Shown here piece after piece: positions 9,920 to 19,409 of a DNA stretch of 64,000 nucleotides. The notes beneath the pieces were generated by a model. It saw only the letters and a program-made list of their open reading frames with translations. It made no database searches and had not been told where the DNA came from. The position numbers and the translations under genes are program-made. The stretch comes from Gracilariopsis chorda (Eukaryota > Rhodophyta > Florideophyceae > Gracilariales > Gracilariaceae). The stretch spans positions 310,001 through 374,000 of the forward strand of contig NBIV01000027.1 in NCBI GenBank assembly GCA_003194525.1, in the 5' to 3' direction. Each line of letters opens with the position of its first letter. The first letter of the stretch is position 1.

Positions 9920-11095
9920 AGTCTTCCTCGGTCTTCTGATCGCCCTCTCCACCACACTCGCACCTCACCTGCCCCTTACACACAAACCACTACCCCCCCC
10001 CCCCCTACACGTCGTCCTTCTACTCTGCAATCCTCTCTACCTTTCCCTACCCCCCTCACCCACGCCCCACCTGCTTCCGCAAGCTCCAATTTTATTCTGT
10101 GCTCGTCGCTGTGCGCTTGGAATCCTTGTCTGCTGCACTATTATTTGTCGTGACCGTTTCCGCATACCGAACTTGCTTTTTGTTCGCGCGCTGTGCACTC
10201 TTCGGAATCCCTTCAGTCTTTGTTCTTTTCGGTCTGGACCATTAGCTTGTATCGAGATTGCTTGCTTTAATTTTCGCGTCACTTGTCCGTATCCTTCTGC
10301 AAAACTTCACTCCCTTGCTCGCATCGTGCTTCAGAATCCGCTTCCTCTGTATCATTACTCGTTTTGACCATTACCGCACGTCAGCAGTTGCTTGCTTTGG
10401 TTCTCGATACATTCGTCCCCTTCGTTTCCCCAAAATCCTACCCTTTTGTTCATCTTCACTATTCGGAATCCCGTTCTTCCACACTGTTATCTTGTTTGCT
10501 TCAGCATTTCTGCACATCGAAGTTTGCTAGCTTTTTGGTCTTCTTCGTCGTTGTGAGCTTTGACACTACGTATCAACTCCCGGCCCATTTATCTCTCCTA
10601 CTTCTGCAAGCCCCTTTCACTGCACGTCATCGAGCTCTGCGGAATCTGTTTCTCTTGCTCTATTATTTGTTTTGACTGTTTCCGTGCGTCCAACTTGCTT
10701 GCCTTTATTCTCGGCTCATTTATCGCTTGTTCATTACCGGTTTTCTTCATCTCACTCCTTAGCTCTTTTGGTATTCGTAACCTACCTCGTCGGGGAATCT
10801 GCTATTTTTACACAAACAATTCTCATTCAGCTACGTTTCTTTCTCTACCAGCTTACAATATTATTTCGCCTATATCCCTGGTATATACTTTGCTCATCGA
10901 AGAGGGCATTGTCTGACCTGTTCGACTGCTACTTAGTAAGGGAAACGCCTGCCACCCCACTACCCGGCCTCCGTCTCCACGCTCCTCGATTCGTCCTCAC
11001 CCGTCCATCTAAGCACCGCCTCCGTTTCTGCACGTACACAATCGACTTGTGCCAGCCACCCTTTTGTTTATCACACTCTTCACGCTTCTATTACA
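9920..11095 (+). other. Long pyrimidine-rich leader region
   Basis: About 1.15 kb of C/T-rich sequence with a C run near 9993-10004. Open frames here (10173-10367, 10283-10675, 10672-11130) are low-complexity F/L/S/C-rich chance frames. The region holds a family of diverged repeats (separate entry) and runs directly into the kinase ATG, so it is most simply a long 5' leader. Confidence 0.45.
10110..10725 (+). repeat. Diverged tandem repeats in the kinase leader
   Basis: A unit of about 85-100 nt recurs with much divergence at about 10112, 10202, 10330, 10465 and 10640. Each copy begins with a GGAATCC- or AGAATCC-like block, then CT-rich text. It continues with a GTTTTGACC- or TCTGGACC-like block and ends with a TTGCTTGCTTT-like block and TTCTCG. 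Copies are unevenly spaced, so this is an old, eroded array and not a fresh minisatellite. Confidence 0.5.
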
Positions 11096-12940
11096 ATGTC
11101 TTCCCCAATCAACATAAAGAAGCTGAATGACGTCGAAGGATGGGTTGGGTTCCGTCGCCGTTTCTTTGAAATGCCGCCGAAGATGTACCTGAAATTGAAT
11201 GGTGCCGCTATCACCGTTCACGGATCTCCCAAAGGCCCAATCGAAGTGGACCTATCTGTACTAGGGGCGATCGTGATTATGTCCATGTTCCGTCGCATGA
11301 TAACCCTACAAATGCAGTCCGGGTACAAGTACTACATGCATTTCGAGAGTCGGCAGATATGTCGAGAGTGGGCCGCTCACATGAGGAGCGCATCAACTAG
11401 AAGGTTCGAAAACGACTACGAGTTAGGAGAACAGATCGGGGAGGGAGCGTTTGCGACTGTGCACAAGGGCAGGCGTAAGAGCGACGGTGCCGTTGTAGCC
11501 ATCAAGAAGGTCATAAAGCAGCAGTTCGATATGATGACTTACCGAGAACTGCAGCGTGAGATGTACTCTATGAAACACGTCAAGCACGACGGGATTATTG
11601 CGGCATACGACGTATACAACTACCAGAAGGAGGTTTACTTCATTCTGGAATTCATGGAAGGAGGTTCAGTGAAGGACCTCATGGGGAAGCATGGCGGACT
11701 CATTACGGAGAAGACCGCCGCAAGTATCACCAGGCAAGTGCTGTTGGCACTTGCGTACCTGCATGATAATGGATATGCCCACCGAGATATTAAGCTGGAG
11801 AATATTTTGTGTGTGTCTGGTGATTTGAACAAGACGAGGGTTTGCTTAGCTGACTTCGGCTATGTGAACTTCTTTGAGGACGAGAGAGATGAGTGCATGA
11901 AATCTCTCATTGGAACTCCGGTGTATGTGGCACCGGAGATCATAAGCGAGAAGCCGTATAGCGCGGCGGTAGATCTGTATGCCATAGGCGTCATGGTTTA
12001 TCGAATGCTGTGCGGCGAGTATCCCTATGATGGCGAGGAGGACCACGACAAGACGATGGCTCTGGCCTCGGCGGCTCGGTTGGAGTTCAAGCAACCAGCG
12101 TGGCGAACGGTGTCCTTAAGTGCCAAGAGTTTTGTGCGCGGACTTCTCCAACCAGTATCCAAGAAGCGGCTAACAGCCAGAGGAGCTCTCTGCCACCAGT
12201 GGTTGGCAGGGAAGGAAGAAGGGATGTGGAATGTTCCGACATTGTGCGATGAACAACTCGCAAGGCGGAAAGATGACGCATCAGCTGCGGAACTTGTGTC
12301 CGGCGAATATTCGACCACGGTGGTGACGCACATCGCTAACATCAGTTCCCCGTCGGACTCGAATGCCGGCTCAATATCGCCCAGAATTCGAGGGCTGGTG
12401 GCACGGTTTAGTTCGGAACAGATCGTGCCGTGCGGAGACTTGCCTCTCGCAACGAGGCCATTGACAAGTGAAGGGCAACACCAAGTGGCGGGGAAGAAAT
12501 CGAGCGGTGAGGCTGACAACCCACGGGAAGATAGGGATGGTGGCCCTCCAGCTGGTGAGGAGCGGACTAGGTCTCAATCTCAAGCTCGGTACAGTCCTCA
12601 GGAGCTCAGGCGTACGCTCAAACGGCATGTGCTGGCAGCTATATTTACGTCTAGACTGCTCCTGACGTCCGAGCTGCGAAGACCGAAACCGGTTCGGCCG
12701 TATCACATGCTGCCCGACCGGCTCAGCTTACCGGACCGCGAAGTGGGAGTGGGCAACCAGTCCAGGGAGAGAAGGAACCACAGGCCGGGATCACCGACAG
12801 TGAGATTTCGAGCTTTCTCGTTTTCCGGCTTCACTGCGAGGGCTGCAGCGGCGGGAGAAAGTCAACCTTCGAGCCCGTTACACCGGCTTACATCTCGCTT
12901 GAAACGAACCTTTTCTTTTTCTGGTCGACAACGACAGTGA
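11096..12940 (+). CDS. PH-domain serine/threonine protein kinase
   Basis: A 614-residue single-exon kinase starting at an ATG. Residues about 10-100 look like a PH domain: short strands, ending in the helix with the conserved tryptophan (REWAAHM). The kinase domain spans about 108-372. It has a glycine loop GEGAFATV (115-122), the VAIKK lysine (137), HRDIKLEN (229-236), DFG (253-255) and the APE-type motif (279-281). All catalytic residues are kept. HRD followed by IKLEN and the GTPVYVAPEI activation loop suit the CAMK/AGC branch. After 380 the protein is disordered, S/R/P-rich, with repeated FSFSGF/FSFSGR phrases near the C-terminus. The PH domain suggests recruitment to phosphoinositide membranes. 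Substrates are unknown. Confidence 0.88.
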   Translation: MSSPINIKKLNDVEGWVGFRRRFFEMPPKMYLKLNGAAITVHGSPKGPIEVDLSVLGAIVIMSMFRRMITLQMQSGYKYYMHFESRQICREWAAHMRSASTRRFENDYELGEQIGEGAFATVHKGRRKSDGAVVAIKKVIKQQFDMMTYRELQREMYSMKHVKHDGIIAAYDVYNYQKEVYFILEFMEGGSVKDLMGKHGGLITEKTAASITRQVLLALAYLHDNGYAHRDIKLENILCVSGDLNKTRVCLADFGYVNFFEDERDECMKSLIGTPVYVAPEIISEKPYSAAVDLYAIGVMVYRMLCGEYPYDGEEDHDKTMALASAARLEFKQPAWRTVSLSAKSFVRGLLQPVSKKRLTARGALCHQWLAGKEEGMWNVPTLCDEQLARRKDDASAAELVSGEYSTTVVTHIANISSPSDSNAGSISPRIRGLVARFSSEQIVPCGDLPLATRPLTSEGQHQVAGKKSSGEADNPREDRDGGPPAGEERTRSQSQARYSPQELRRTLKRHVLAAIFTSRLLLTSELRRPKPVRPYHMLPDRLSLPDREVGVGNQSRERRNHRPGSPTVRFRAFSFSGFTARAAAAGESQPSSPLHRLTSRLKRTFSFSGRQRQ

Positions 12941-13984
12941 GAGCTTTGCACGAGACATCTCTATCGGATTTTGTGACCTTTGTATCGCTTCCATTTCCTC
13001 AGGCCGCTATCTCTCAAGCCTTCAACTGGACTTCAGTATCTCGAAATGCTCTAATCTTGTGCCAGTAGCACTCATGTGCACTTGTTTTTCGTCTGTTAAT
13101 ACCTCCCCGTACTCATCCATGTGAAGGTAACCATTGTTTGTGGTCCGTCGTTACAGAAGTGATTCTAACTAGATTAAAAGTGTTTTGCTCACGCATTAAA
13201 ACCCAGACCACATGTGGACTGCGTCAAACGAACGTATGCCGCGCTTCAGGCCAAGTTTATGGCGCACAAACACTATCAGCACATGTCGACACTACGAGAT
13301 GCAGAACCTGTATTTATCGTGTTAGCAGCCAATGAGTACGAGGTTAGCCATCTACCACTACTAGTAGAGGGTGTGAAGGTCTTCATGAATATGATATTTC
13401 ATGTCACGCTGATCAGAATGGTATCATCGTGGCTCTTTGGTATTGGAGTCACGGACGGATGTCTTGGCTACACTTTCCGAGCACGGGACGTCGAACCCTT
13501 GTCCGTGGATAAGGACATCCGGGTCAGTCTCGAGATGGATCAATCGGAAGGAAAAAGAGCTCATGGCTTGTTCTGCCCGTAGCGTTGTATAGGCGTTATG
13601 CTCGATTGTCATAATGCGCTGATCTTGCTGCTAAAAAATTCGAAAAGGTTCGGGAGAAAGCGGAAGGCAGACATGCGTCCACGTACAAGCTTATGCACAA
13701 CGCAGCGCAGTGTAAACTAGGCTGCGACTATTATCAGGTGTTCTATATCTGTATTGATGTTTGAAAGCTAAGCATGGACACACGCAGCCCACCTGGTTGG
13801 AATGTGTGTGACACTGCGTGGCAAAGTGACGAGCGGATCGAAATGAGCTCGCGCTCGGATCTTCTACTATGGGGCTCGACATGGGAATGTACATCATGTC
13901 GACTATATAAAACAAAAAGTTAAGCATTCCTGGATCGGGTTCGTTATGCCGACCTCAAAGAAGCTAGTTGCGGTTGCTACAGGT
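12941..13984. other. Intergenic, no supported gene
   Basis: Lies between the 3' ends of the kinase (plus) and the first hydrolase (minus). A 122-codon plus frame (13214-13582) starts with GTG and shows no domain. A minus frame at 13424-13612 overlaps it. I see no gene or clear repeat. Confidence 0.4.
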
Positions 13985-15502
13985 TCAACACATACGACAG
14001 ACGGAATCCGTTCGTTCCTGCTCGTTGTAAACAGGTTTCGCACACCAAGTACAAGCGCACGTGTTGCGTTTCTGCGCAAAGAAGGCCTTTCTGAGCCCAT
14101 ACTGGATGTGCATAGTAACTTCTGCGCCGACCTCATCAGTAATAAAATGGGCGGCGTCAACCTCCAGAACGGTATTAGCGCCAATACAAGCGGCAAGTCG
14201 TCTCGACGCAGCAGGCGTGATAACGCTATCATGTCTGCCCAAAATGACAAGTTTAACAATCCTCGAGCACTGGCGAAGCTTTGTGGCAAACGTCGAGTGG
14301 AGATAATGCGAACGCACTACAGCGGTATGTCCGTACATGGCATACGGCGAATCGTTCGGGCTGGACAAGGCGTGCGAGGAGGCGTTTTTAAGGTTGTGAT
14401 CTTCAGGAGCGATTTCACGACCTGCGTACATGGCATGATAAATATCGAAACGACGGCGTGCGCGACAGTGCTGTTTGGCTATTGCGGCAAAAAGAGAGCG
14501 TCGTGGTTTCCATAGCGCTCTCTTGAGGGCGTCTCGGGTGATACCGAAATGAATATGCGCGTCGTGCGCCAGTTCGAGAAGCTTGGATTCGACGTAGCTT
14601 ATGCCCGCTGTGGTGGACAGTGAGGCGCGGGCATGATGCGGGGCCGGGGGGTGAGGCGAGTTTGGTGAAGCTGGTGAATTGGGTGGGGTGGAGTCGGAGT
14701 TGGAATCGGAAGATTGGGCGGCGGTTCCGGACGGTGTGGAAGAGCGTTCAGAGTCAGAATCATAGCTAGAGTTATTACTAAGTTGAGGGCTCTGGTGGTG
14801 AGCGGCGGTTTGTGCATGTTCAGTTTGGTGGTGTGGTGGCTTCAACGGCGATGTGACAGGTTGTTGAGGGTGATGATGATGCCAATCGCCAACCCAGTCA
14901 TCCAAGAAGCTTTGCGTGAAGTGCAGAGACAAATTAACGGCGGCGTGAACATCCCTATCAAAGCCACTCCAAGCGACCTGAAAAGCGCCCCACATGGTTC
15001 TGCCAGTGGGCAACAGATTCCACATTCCGCCCGCATGCGTAGACAAGAGCGCGGCGAATCGAACCTGCGTCGGTCTCAAGGCAAGCATACGTTGGGCAAT
15101 CATGCCGCCCATGGAGTGTCCGACGAGGGCGATTTCGGGGTGCAGAAGCTGTTGCTCATTGTGTGAGTGGAGGTGAGCGCGCGCGCGCATGGCACGCACG
15201 GCGTCGACAACGTCCCAGGCGTCGTGCGCGAGCTCGGTTGCAGAGTAGCCCGTGGCGCCCAGGAGGGAGGCGGGCGGAGCGTCCGAACGACCGATGCCGC
15301 GGTTGTCGATGATGACGGTGGTGAATTGGCGCGTGGAGGAGAGCACTGCTGACATGGCGTCGTACATGGAGGCCGGGACGCACAAGCCGGGTATCATGAG
15401 CACCAGGACGGGTCCGGAGCCGTGGACGCGGAAGGAGATGGAGAGTTTGGGGGTGTGCGCATTGGGGGCGGCGCGCGTGAGGGGGACTTGAATGCGCGGC
15501 AT
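13985..15502 (-). CDS. Alpha/beta hydrolase with a low-complexity insert
   Basis: A 505-residue protein from the ATG at 15500-15502; an open frame continues upstream to 15694 but has no ATG. The fold is clear from the strand ending in LVLMIPGLC, the DNRGIGRSD turn, the nucleophile elbow GHSMGG (S130), the acid in LGRHDSV (D425) and the histidine in DAAHF (H452). The lid position (about 205-300) is occupied by a disordered insert rich in H, Q, S, P and N. The C-terminus adds a cysteine pattern CxCxxC ... CxxC that could bind a metal. Substrate cannot be told; esterase, lipase and epoxide-hydrolase-like roles are all open. It is divergent from the Pch2/TRIP13 gene. Confidence 0.85.
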   Translation of the reverse strand: MPRIQVPLTRAAPNAHTPKLSISFRVHGSGPVLVLMIPGLCVPASMYDAMSAVLSSTRQFTTVIIDNRGIGRSDAPPASLLGATGYSATELAHDAWDVVDAVRAMRARAHLHSHNEQQLLHPEIALVGHSMGGMIAQRMLALRPTQVRFAALLSTHAGGMWNLLPTGRTMWGAFQVAWSGFDRDVHAAVNLSLHFTQSFLDDWVGDWHHHHPQQPVTSPLKPPHHQTEHAQTAAHHQSPQLSNNSSYDSDSERSSTPSGTAAQSSDSNSDSTPPNSPASPNSPHPPAPHHARASLSTTAGISYVESKLLELAHDAHIHFGITRDALKRALWKPRRSLFAAIAKQHCRARRRFDIYHAMYAGREIAPEDHNLKNASSHALSSPNDSPYAMYGHTAVVRSHYLHSTFATKLRQCSRIVKLVILGRHDSVITPAASRRLAACIGANTVLEVDAAHFITDEVGAEVTMHIQYGLRKAFFAQKRNTCACTWCAKPVYNEQERTDSVCRMC

Positions 15503-15810
15503 TGCTCGGGGGAGGGCAGGTGGGGGGGGGGGAGAGGGGCGGCGACGCGGTAGACGGGGGTTGCAAGTTGGGGCAGCGAAGCGCGTAGGAGGCGCTGAAG
15601 AGGTAGGGGGGTGGGCAGAACGGAGTATGGAAGTGTAGCGGCGTGGCGTTTGGAGCTGTGGTTGCGAATGTGATGACCAAAAGCACTTGGCCAAAAGTGC
15701 GGTGTGTGTGAAGCATGGCAGTGACAGCTATGACAGCGCACCTATACACCACATCGAAAAAAACGGTTGCGTTTTGAGAGCCACACTTGGGTCGCTTCTT
15801 CCTCTTTTCC

Positions 15811-16257
15811 TTCTTCCTCTTTTCCTGTGGAAGCGCGTCTGTTCAACATGTAGCTACCGAAGGGCACACGTGCATCGCTACGCCGCTTTCGCTTCGCGCC
15901 GCCGCCGCCCTTGCGTCGCTTCTTCCTCTTTTCCTGTGGAAGCGCGTCTGTTCACATGTAGCTACCGAAGGGTACACGTGCATCGCTACGCCGCTTTCGC
16001 TTCGCGCCGCCGCCGCGAGCAAACGAAAGCGGCGGCGGCGGCGGCGGCGGCGGCGGCAAAGACGCAGCCACAATGGCCGCGCAAGAGCCGCCGCCGCCCC
16101 CTCTTTTCCCGTGGAAGCGCGTCTGTTCAACATGTAGCTACCGAAGGGCACACGTGCATCGCTACGCCGCTTTCGCTTCGCGCCGCCGCCGCGAGCAAAC
16201 GAAAGCGGCGGCGGCGGCAAAGACGCAGCCACAATGGCCGCGCAAGAGCCGCCGCCG
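15811..16257 (+). repeat. Long direct repeats between hydrolase and Pch2/TRIP13
   Basis: A unit of about 95-100 nt occurs three times, at about 15811-15908, 15917-16018 and 16101-16195. It has a CTTTTCCTGTGGAAGCGCG block, ATGTAGCTACCGAAGGG, a CACGTG core and a GCCGCTTTCGCTTCGCGCC block. A second unit follows the second and third copies (about 16015-16097 and 16191-16257) and contains AGACGCAGCCACAATGGCC. The two units together form an imperfect palindrome: CGCCGCTTTCG at 15989 and 16165 faces CGAAAGCGGCG at 16024 and 16200. A GGC trinucleotide run of variable length sits in the second unit. The array fills the shared upstream region of two divergent genes. Confidence 0.85.
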
Positions 16258-16307
16258 CGCCCGTGCCCCTACCCCCTTCCCCTTCCCCTCCCCCCCCCGA
16301 CGCCGAA

Positions 16308-17594
16308 ATGGACGCCATCGACGATGAAGCCGGTGGCATAACCGCGCACGTGCAACTGAGACTGCTCCCCTCGCACCCCAAGCTGCGCAACGAGCCCTCC
16401 CTGAAGGTGGACGTGCACAGCGCGCAGTTCGCCGCGCTGCGCGCCACAGTGGAGCGCTTCGTGAGGTCGGCGCCGCTCCAAAGCCGCGCGTTTGCGGACA
16501 GCGCGCTGAGCATTCTGCGACAAATCGAGCTTCCAGCAACAATGCATCCGTGCGTATTCCGTGTGGAAGGCGCGCATCTCGTCGTCGACCACCACACGCA
16601 CCGCGCGTCGTCCCCCAACGCAGCCGCAGCGCCACTGCGTGTGCGTCTGCACGCGTACCACCTGCGCTCCGGCATGGAGCGCATGCACGGCGCCACCGTG
16701 ACGCAGCTGCCCACAGCTCAGCTGGAAGCCGCTTGGCACTGTCTGCACCTGCGAGACGGCGTGAAGAGCCGCTTGCTGTCGTACATGCTGGTGCGGAGAA
16801 AGCTCAACAACTCGGCCGCGTGCAGCGGGTTGCTACTACTGCACGGGCCTCCCGGCAGCGGCAAGACCACCGCCGCGCGCGCGCTAGCGCAGCAGGGCGC
16901 CATTCGAAACGGCGGCCGTGGCGTGTTGGTACACGTGCACCCCGAACTGCTTCTCAGCAAGTTCTTCGCGGAGAGCGCGCAGAACGTGGGCGCCTTGTTC
17001 GAGCGCATCGCAAGCATGGCCACGCGGCGGCGCAACGTGTTCGTGCTGCTTGACGAGGTGGAGAGCGTTGGGTTGGCGCGCTGCAGCAGCATGAACGGAG
17101 CCGAGCCAGGTGACGCCATCCGCGTGGTCAACGCGCTGCTCCAAGGCGTGGATAAGCTGGCGCCGTTCGGCAACGTGATGATGATGGCCACCAGCAACCT
17201 TGCGTTCGGACTGGAGCAAGCGCTGCTGGACCGCGCGGACGTGAGCATCTTGCTGGCGGCGCCTCAGGGAAACGCCAGGGTGGCGGTGGTGCTGTCGGCC
17301 ATTGAAGAGCTGGTGCGGTGCGGCATTGTGCGGCGCGCGGACGGCGCGAGCAGGGCGAGGGCGCACGATGCGCTTGCTTGCGCGCTTGGCAGCAGGCGCG
17401 GCATGAGCGGCAGGCGGCTGCGGAAAATGGCTGTGGCGGCGCTGGTGGAGGTGTTTCAGGGGGGGGGGATGAGCGGGGAGGAAGAGGCCAGCATCTCGTT
17501 TGAGAGGGCGGTTGACGGCGTGATTCGGGCCGTGGAACGCGCTGCTCATGAAGAGGAGGAAGAGGAGGAGGAGGAGGAGGAGGAGGAGGGATAA
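16308..17594 (+). CDS. Pch2/TRIP13-type AAA+ ATPase
   Basis: A 428-residue protein from the first in-frame ATG (16308). The frame is open further upstream to 15687 but without an ATG, and that part is the repeat array. Pch2/TRIP13 remodels HORMA proteins (Hop1/HORMAD, Mad2) in meiosis and the spindle checkpoint. Seen: Walker A HGPPGSGKTT (180-187), the SKFFAES pore-type segment, Walker B VFVLLDEVES, and the family-typical GAEPGDAIRVVNALL. The sensor MATSNL (N297), the LLDRADV arginine region and sensor 2 GRR (368-370) follow. The N-terminal 150 residues match the place of the family's substrate-binding domain. The C-terminus ends in 15-16 consecutive glutamates coded by GAG/GAA repeats (17550-17591), not usual for the family. 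Length is close to human TRIP13. Confidence 0.9.
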   Translation: MDAIDDEAGGITAHVQLRLLPSHPKLRNEPSLKVDVHSAQFAALRATVERFVRSAPLQSRAFADSALSILRQIELPATMHPCVFRVEGAHLVVDHHTHRASSPNAAAAPLRVRLHAYHLRSGMERMHGATVTQLPTAQLEAAWHCLHLRDGVKSRLLSYMLVRRKLNNSAACSGLLLLHGPPGSGKTTAARALAQQGAIRNGGRGVLVHVHPELLLSKFFAESAQNVGALFERIASMATRRRNVFVLLDEVESVGLARCSSMNGAEPGDAIRVVNALLQGVDKLAPFGNVMMMATSNLAFGLEQALLDRADVSILLAAPQGNARVAVVLSAIEELVRCGIVRRADGASRARAHDALACALGSRRGMSGRRLRKMAVAALVEVFQGGGMSGEEEASISFERAVDGVIRAVERAAHEEEEEEEEEEEEEG

Positions 17595-18112
17595 TAGACG
17601 TGAGAGACAAGCGCGTGCGCGCTGTGGGAGCACACTGGTGTATATGTGCGTTGTCATAGGGGTGACTGCCATGGTTCACACCGGACTTGTGGGCTAGTGC
17701 TTTTGGTTATTATCTCAGGGTTGTCAAGTGCGCCAGTGAGAAACGGGCGCAGCTCATTGGCCGCCCACAGCTAATTGCACAACGCCATCACAAAGTGGCC
17801 AATGATTATAGCGGCGCGTCAGCTGCGTGTAATAAAGTTTATTACATAAACGCAGCCGCGCATTCGTATAACTACAGTACACATATCTCGCGTCGAGCAA
17901 ACGCAGCTGCCCAGCGAGGTTGCCCGCCCGAGTGCCAACACTGCACGCACCTCTGCCGCTGGCGCACAACCGCGACCCACAATATATATAGAAAGCGCCC
18001 ATGCGCTTCCGTTGTCTACCGTCTCCTCCCGAGTTCTTTCCACACGCGCGCCCTGCTCGCCCTCACGGCACCCCCTCCATACACACGCACTCCCCACCGC
18101 CGCCCGCTCCAC
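17595..18112. other. Intergenic and promoter of the WW-LOR gene
   Basis: Contains the Pch2/TRIP13 3' end and the next promoter. The frame is open from 17687 into the WW-LOR gene, but no ATG occurs before 18113 and the translated sequence has no domain. A TATA box lies at 17983-17990. Confidence 0.45.
17983..17990 (+). promoter_or_regulatory. TATA box of the WW-LOR gene
   Basis: An ATATATATA run about 125 bp upstream of the ATG at 18113, followed by a short C/T-rich leader. Position fits a core promoter. Confidence 0.55.
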
Positions 18113-19027
18113 ATGTCGTCGATCCCCCCCGGATGGACCGCGCACCAAGCGCCCGACGGACGCACGTATTACGCCTACACCGTCACCGGACACACGCAAT
18201 GGCACCCGCCCACAGCCTCCTCTTCATCCTACTATCCGCCGCCGCCACCACCTTCCAACTACCCCTCCTACCACAGTAACTCGTACCGAAACAACTCCAA
18301 CCCCGCCCCCGCCGGCTATCCAGGCGCCTCATCCTCCTCGTCCGCCGCCCACAGACCGCAGCACCATCAACCGGCGCATCGCCCTCATCACAAGCCCAGT
18401 CGCCCGCACCCCGTGCACCACAGCATGCCCCCCGCCGCCGCCCGCTTCGTCTTCAACCAACGCGTCGAGTTCAAGATCAAGGAAAACGTCTTCTCCTTCT
18501 CGGGAGACTCGTTCTCCATCAAGAGAACCGACACGGGCGAGGCCGTCTTCAAGGTGAAGGGAAATGCCTTTTCGTTCAAGGATTCAAAGTCTCTTTACGA
18601 CATGCACGGCAACCCCATATACAAGATGGTGGAAAGCATCCTCACACTGCGCGGCAGAATGCAAATTCTCGACGCCGCTACAAAGCGACCCGTCATCACC
18701 CTGCGCAAGAAGAGTTTCATCCCCGGCTTTGGCAACAGCACCATTTCGGCGTGGCGCGGAGAAACGGACAGCGGCTCGCCTTACATTGAGGTGAAGGGAG
18801 ACATTTTCAGAAAGGATTTCACCATCAAGGAGCTTGCTACCAATCGTATTGTGGCTACTGTGCGACGGAGAAGTTTCACCTTGTCCAACCTTCTGCTTGA
18901 GAAGGACTCTTATGTGCTGAGAATCGAGCCTGGTATTGACGCTGCTCTCATTGTGTTCTTCGTTATTGCCGTTGACGAGCAGTATCGCGATGACGGTGAG
19001 CGAAGAGGTTATGGTTCCCTGTTCTAG
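18113..19027 (+). CDS. WW domain plus LURP-one-related (LOR) protein
   Basis: A 304-residue protein. Residues 4-33 form a WW domain: IPPGW, then DGRTYYAY and TQWHPP, with both tryptophans and the closing proline. WW domains bind proline-rich ligands. Residues about 35-108 are a S/Y/P/H-rich linker. Residues about 110-300 are a LURP-one-related domain of the tubby C-terminal-like fold. Its strands alternate as FSFSGDSFSIKRTDTGEAVF, KVKGNAFSF and the conserved D-x-x-G-N-P-I-Y-KM hairpin. It ends with a hydrophobic central helix (AALIVFFVIAVDEQY). LOR proteins relate to phospholipid scramblases and plant LURP1; their biochemical role is not settled. A WW plus LOR fusion is uncommon to my knowledge. 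Start chosen because the WW domain begins right after this ATG and a TATA box lies upstream. Confidence 0.88.
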   Translation: MSSIPPGWTAHQAPDGRTYYAYTVTGHTQWHPPTASSSSYYPPPPPPSNYPSYHSNSYRNNSNPAPAGYPGASSSSSAAHRPQHHQPAHRPHHKPSRPHPVHHSMPPAAARFVFNQRVEFKIKENVFSFSGDSFSIKRTDTGEAVFKVKGNAFSFKDSKSLYDMHGNPIYKMVESILTLRGRMQILDAATKRPVITLRKKSFIPGFGNSTISAWRGETDSGSPYIEVKGDIFRKDFTIKELATNRIVATVRRRSFTLSNLLLEKDSYVLRIEPGIDAALIVFFVIAVDEQYRDDGERRGYGSLF

Positions 19028-19409
19028 CCACTCGCCCTGCACAGCCTCACCACTACTACGGGCATGCCCCCATGCAACCTTGCTTTTCTTAGTCGCTCAC
19101 GCTCGTTGCTTCCCATTTGCCCACCCCAACACACACGCCTTTCTTCGCTGCCTCTCTCCCTTCCGACCTCTGTTTGCATGGCTCCCTGTGCCCCCATATT
19201 TCCTTTGCACGCATTTGTGAGCGAGATAAAAGGTTTTGCGCAGCTCTCGAAAGCCAGCCCCCTTATTTTTTTTGTCCATTCACAACTCACTAAAGCGGCC
19301 ATCACCCTTTTGCACACCCGTGTAGTGTGCACCGCTACTTGATACATCCGTTGTCTTGTATAATAGAAGCCGCCCCCCAGCCAGCCGTTCATGTCATGTA
19401 AACGCCCAA
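19028..19409. other. Intergenic, pyrimidine-rich
   Basis: C/T-rich sequence between two plus-strand genes, with a TATA-like TATAATAG at about 19359-19366, some 45 bp before the first ATG in frame. An out-of-frame ATG at 19391 precedes it and could act as a short upstream frame. No gene. Confidence 0.4.

Noticed and set aside
13490..13520. tRNA B-box-like GGGTTCGACGTCCC on the minus strand
   Set aside because: One base too many, no matching T-stem or A box; also checked 26355, 15059 and 45635 with the same result.
13214..13582. 122-codon plus frame
   Set aside because: GTG start, no domain, overlaps an equally open minus frame.
15503..15694. Open frame extending the first hydrolase upstream by 64 codons
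   Set aside because: Begins with TTG only; the translation is proline-rich without a domain.
15687..16307. Open frame extending Pch2/TRIP13 upstream by 207 codons
   Set aside because: No ATG before 16308, and the translation is low-complexity sequence from the repeat array.
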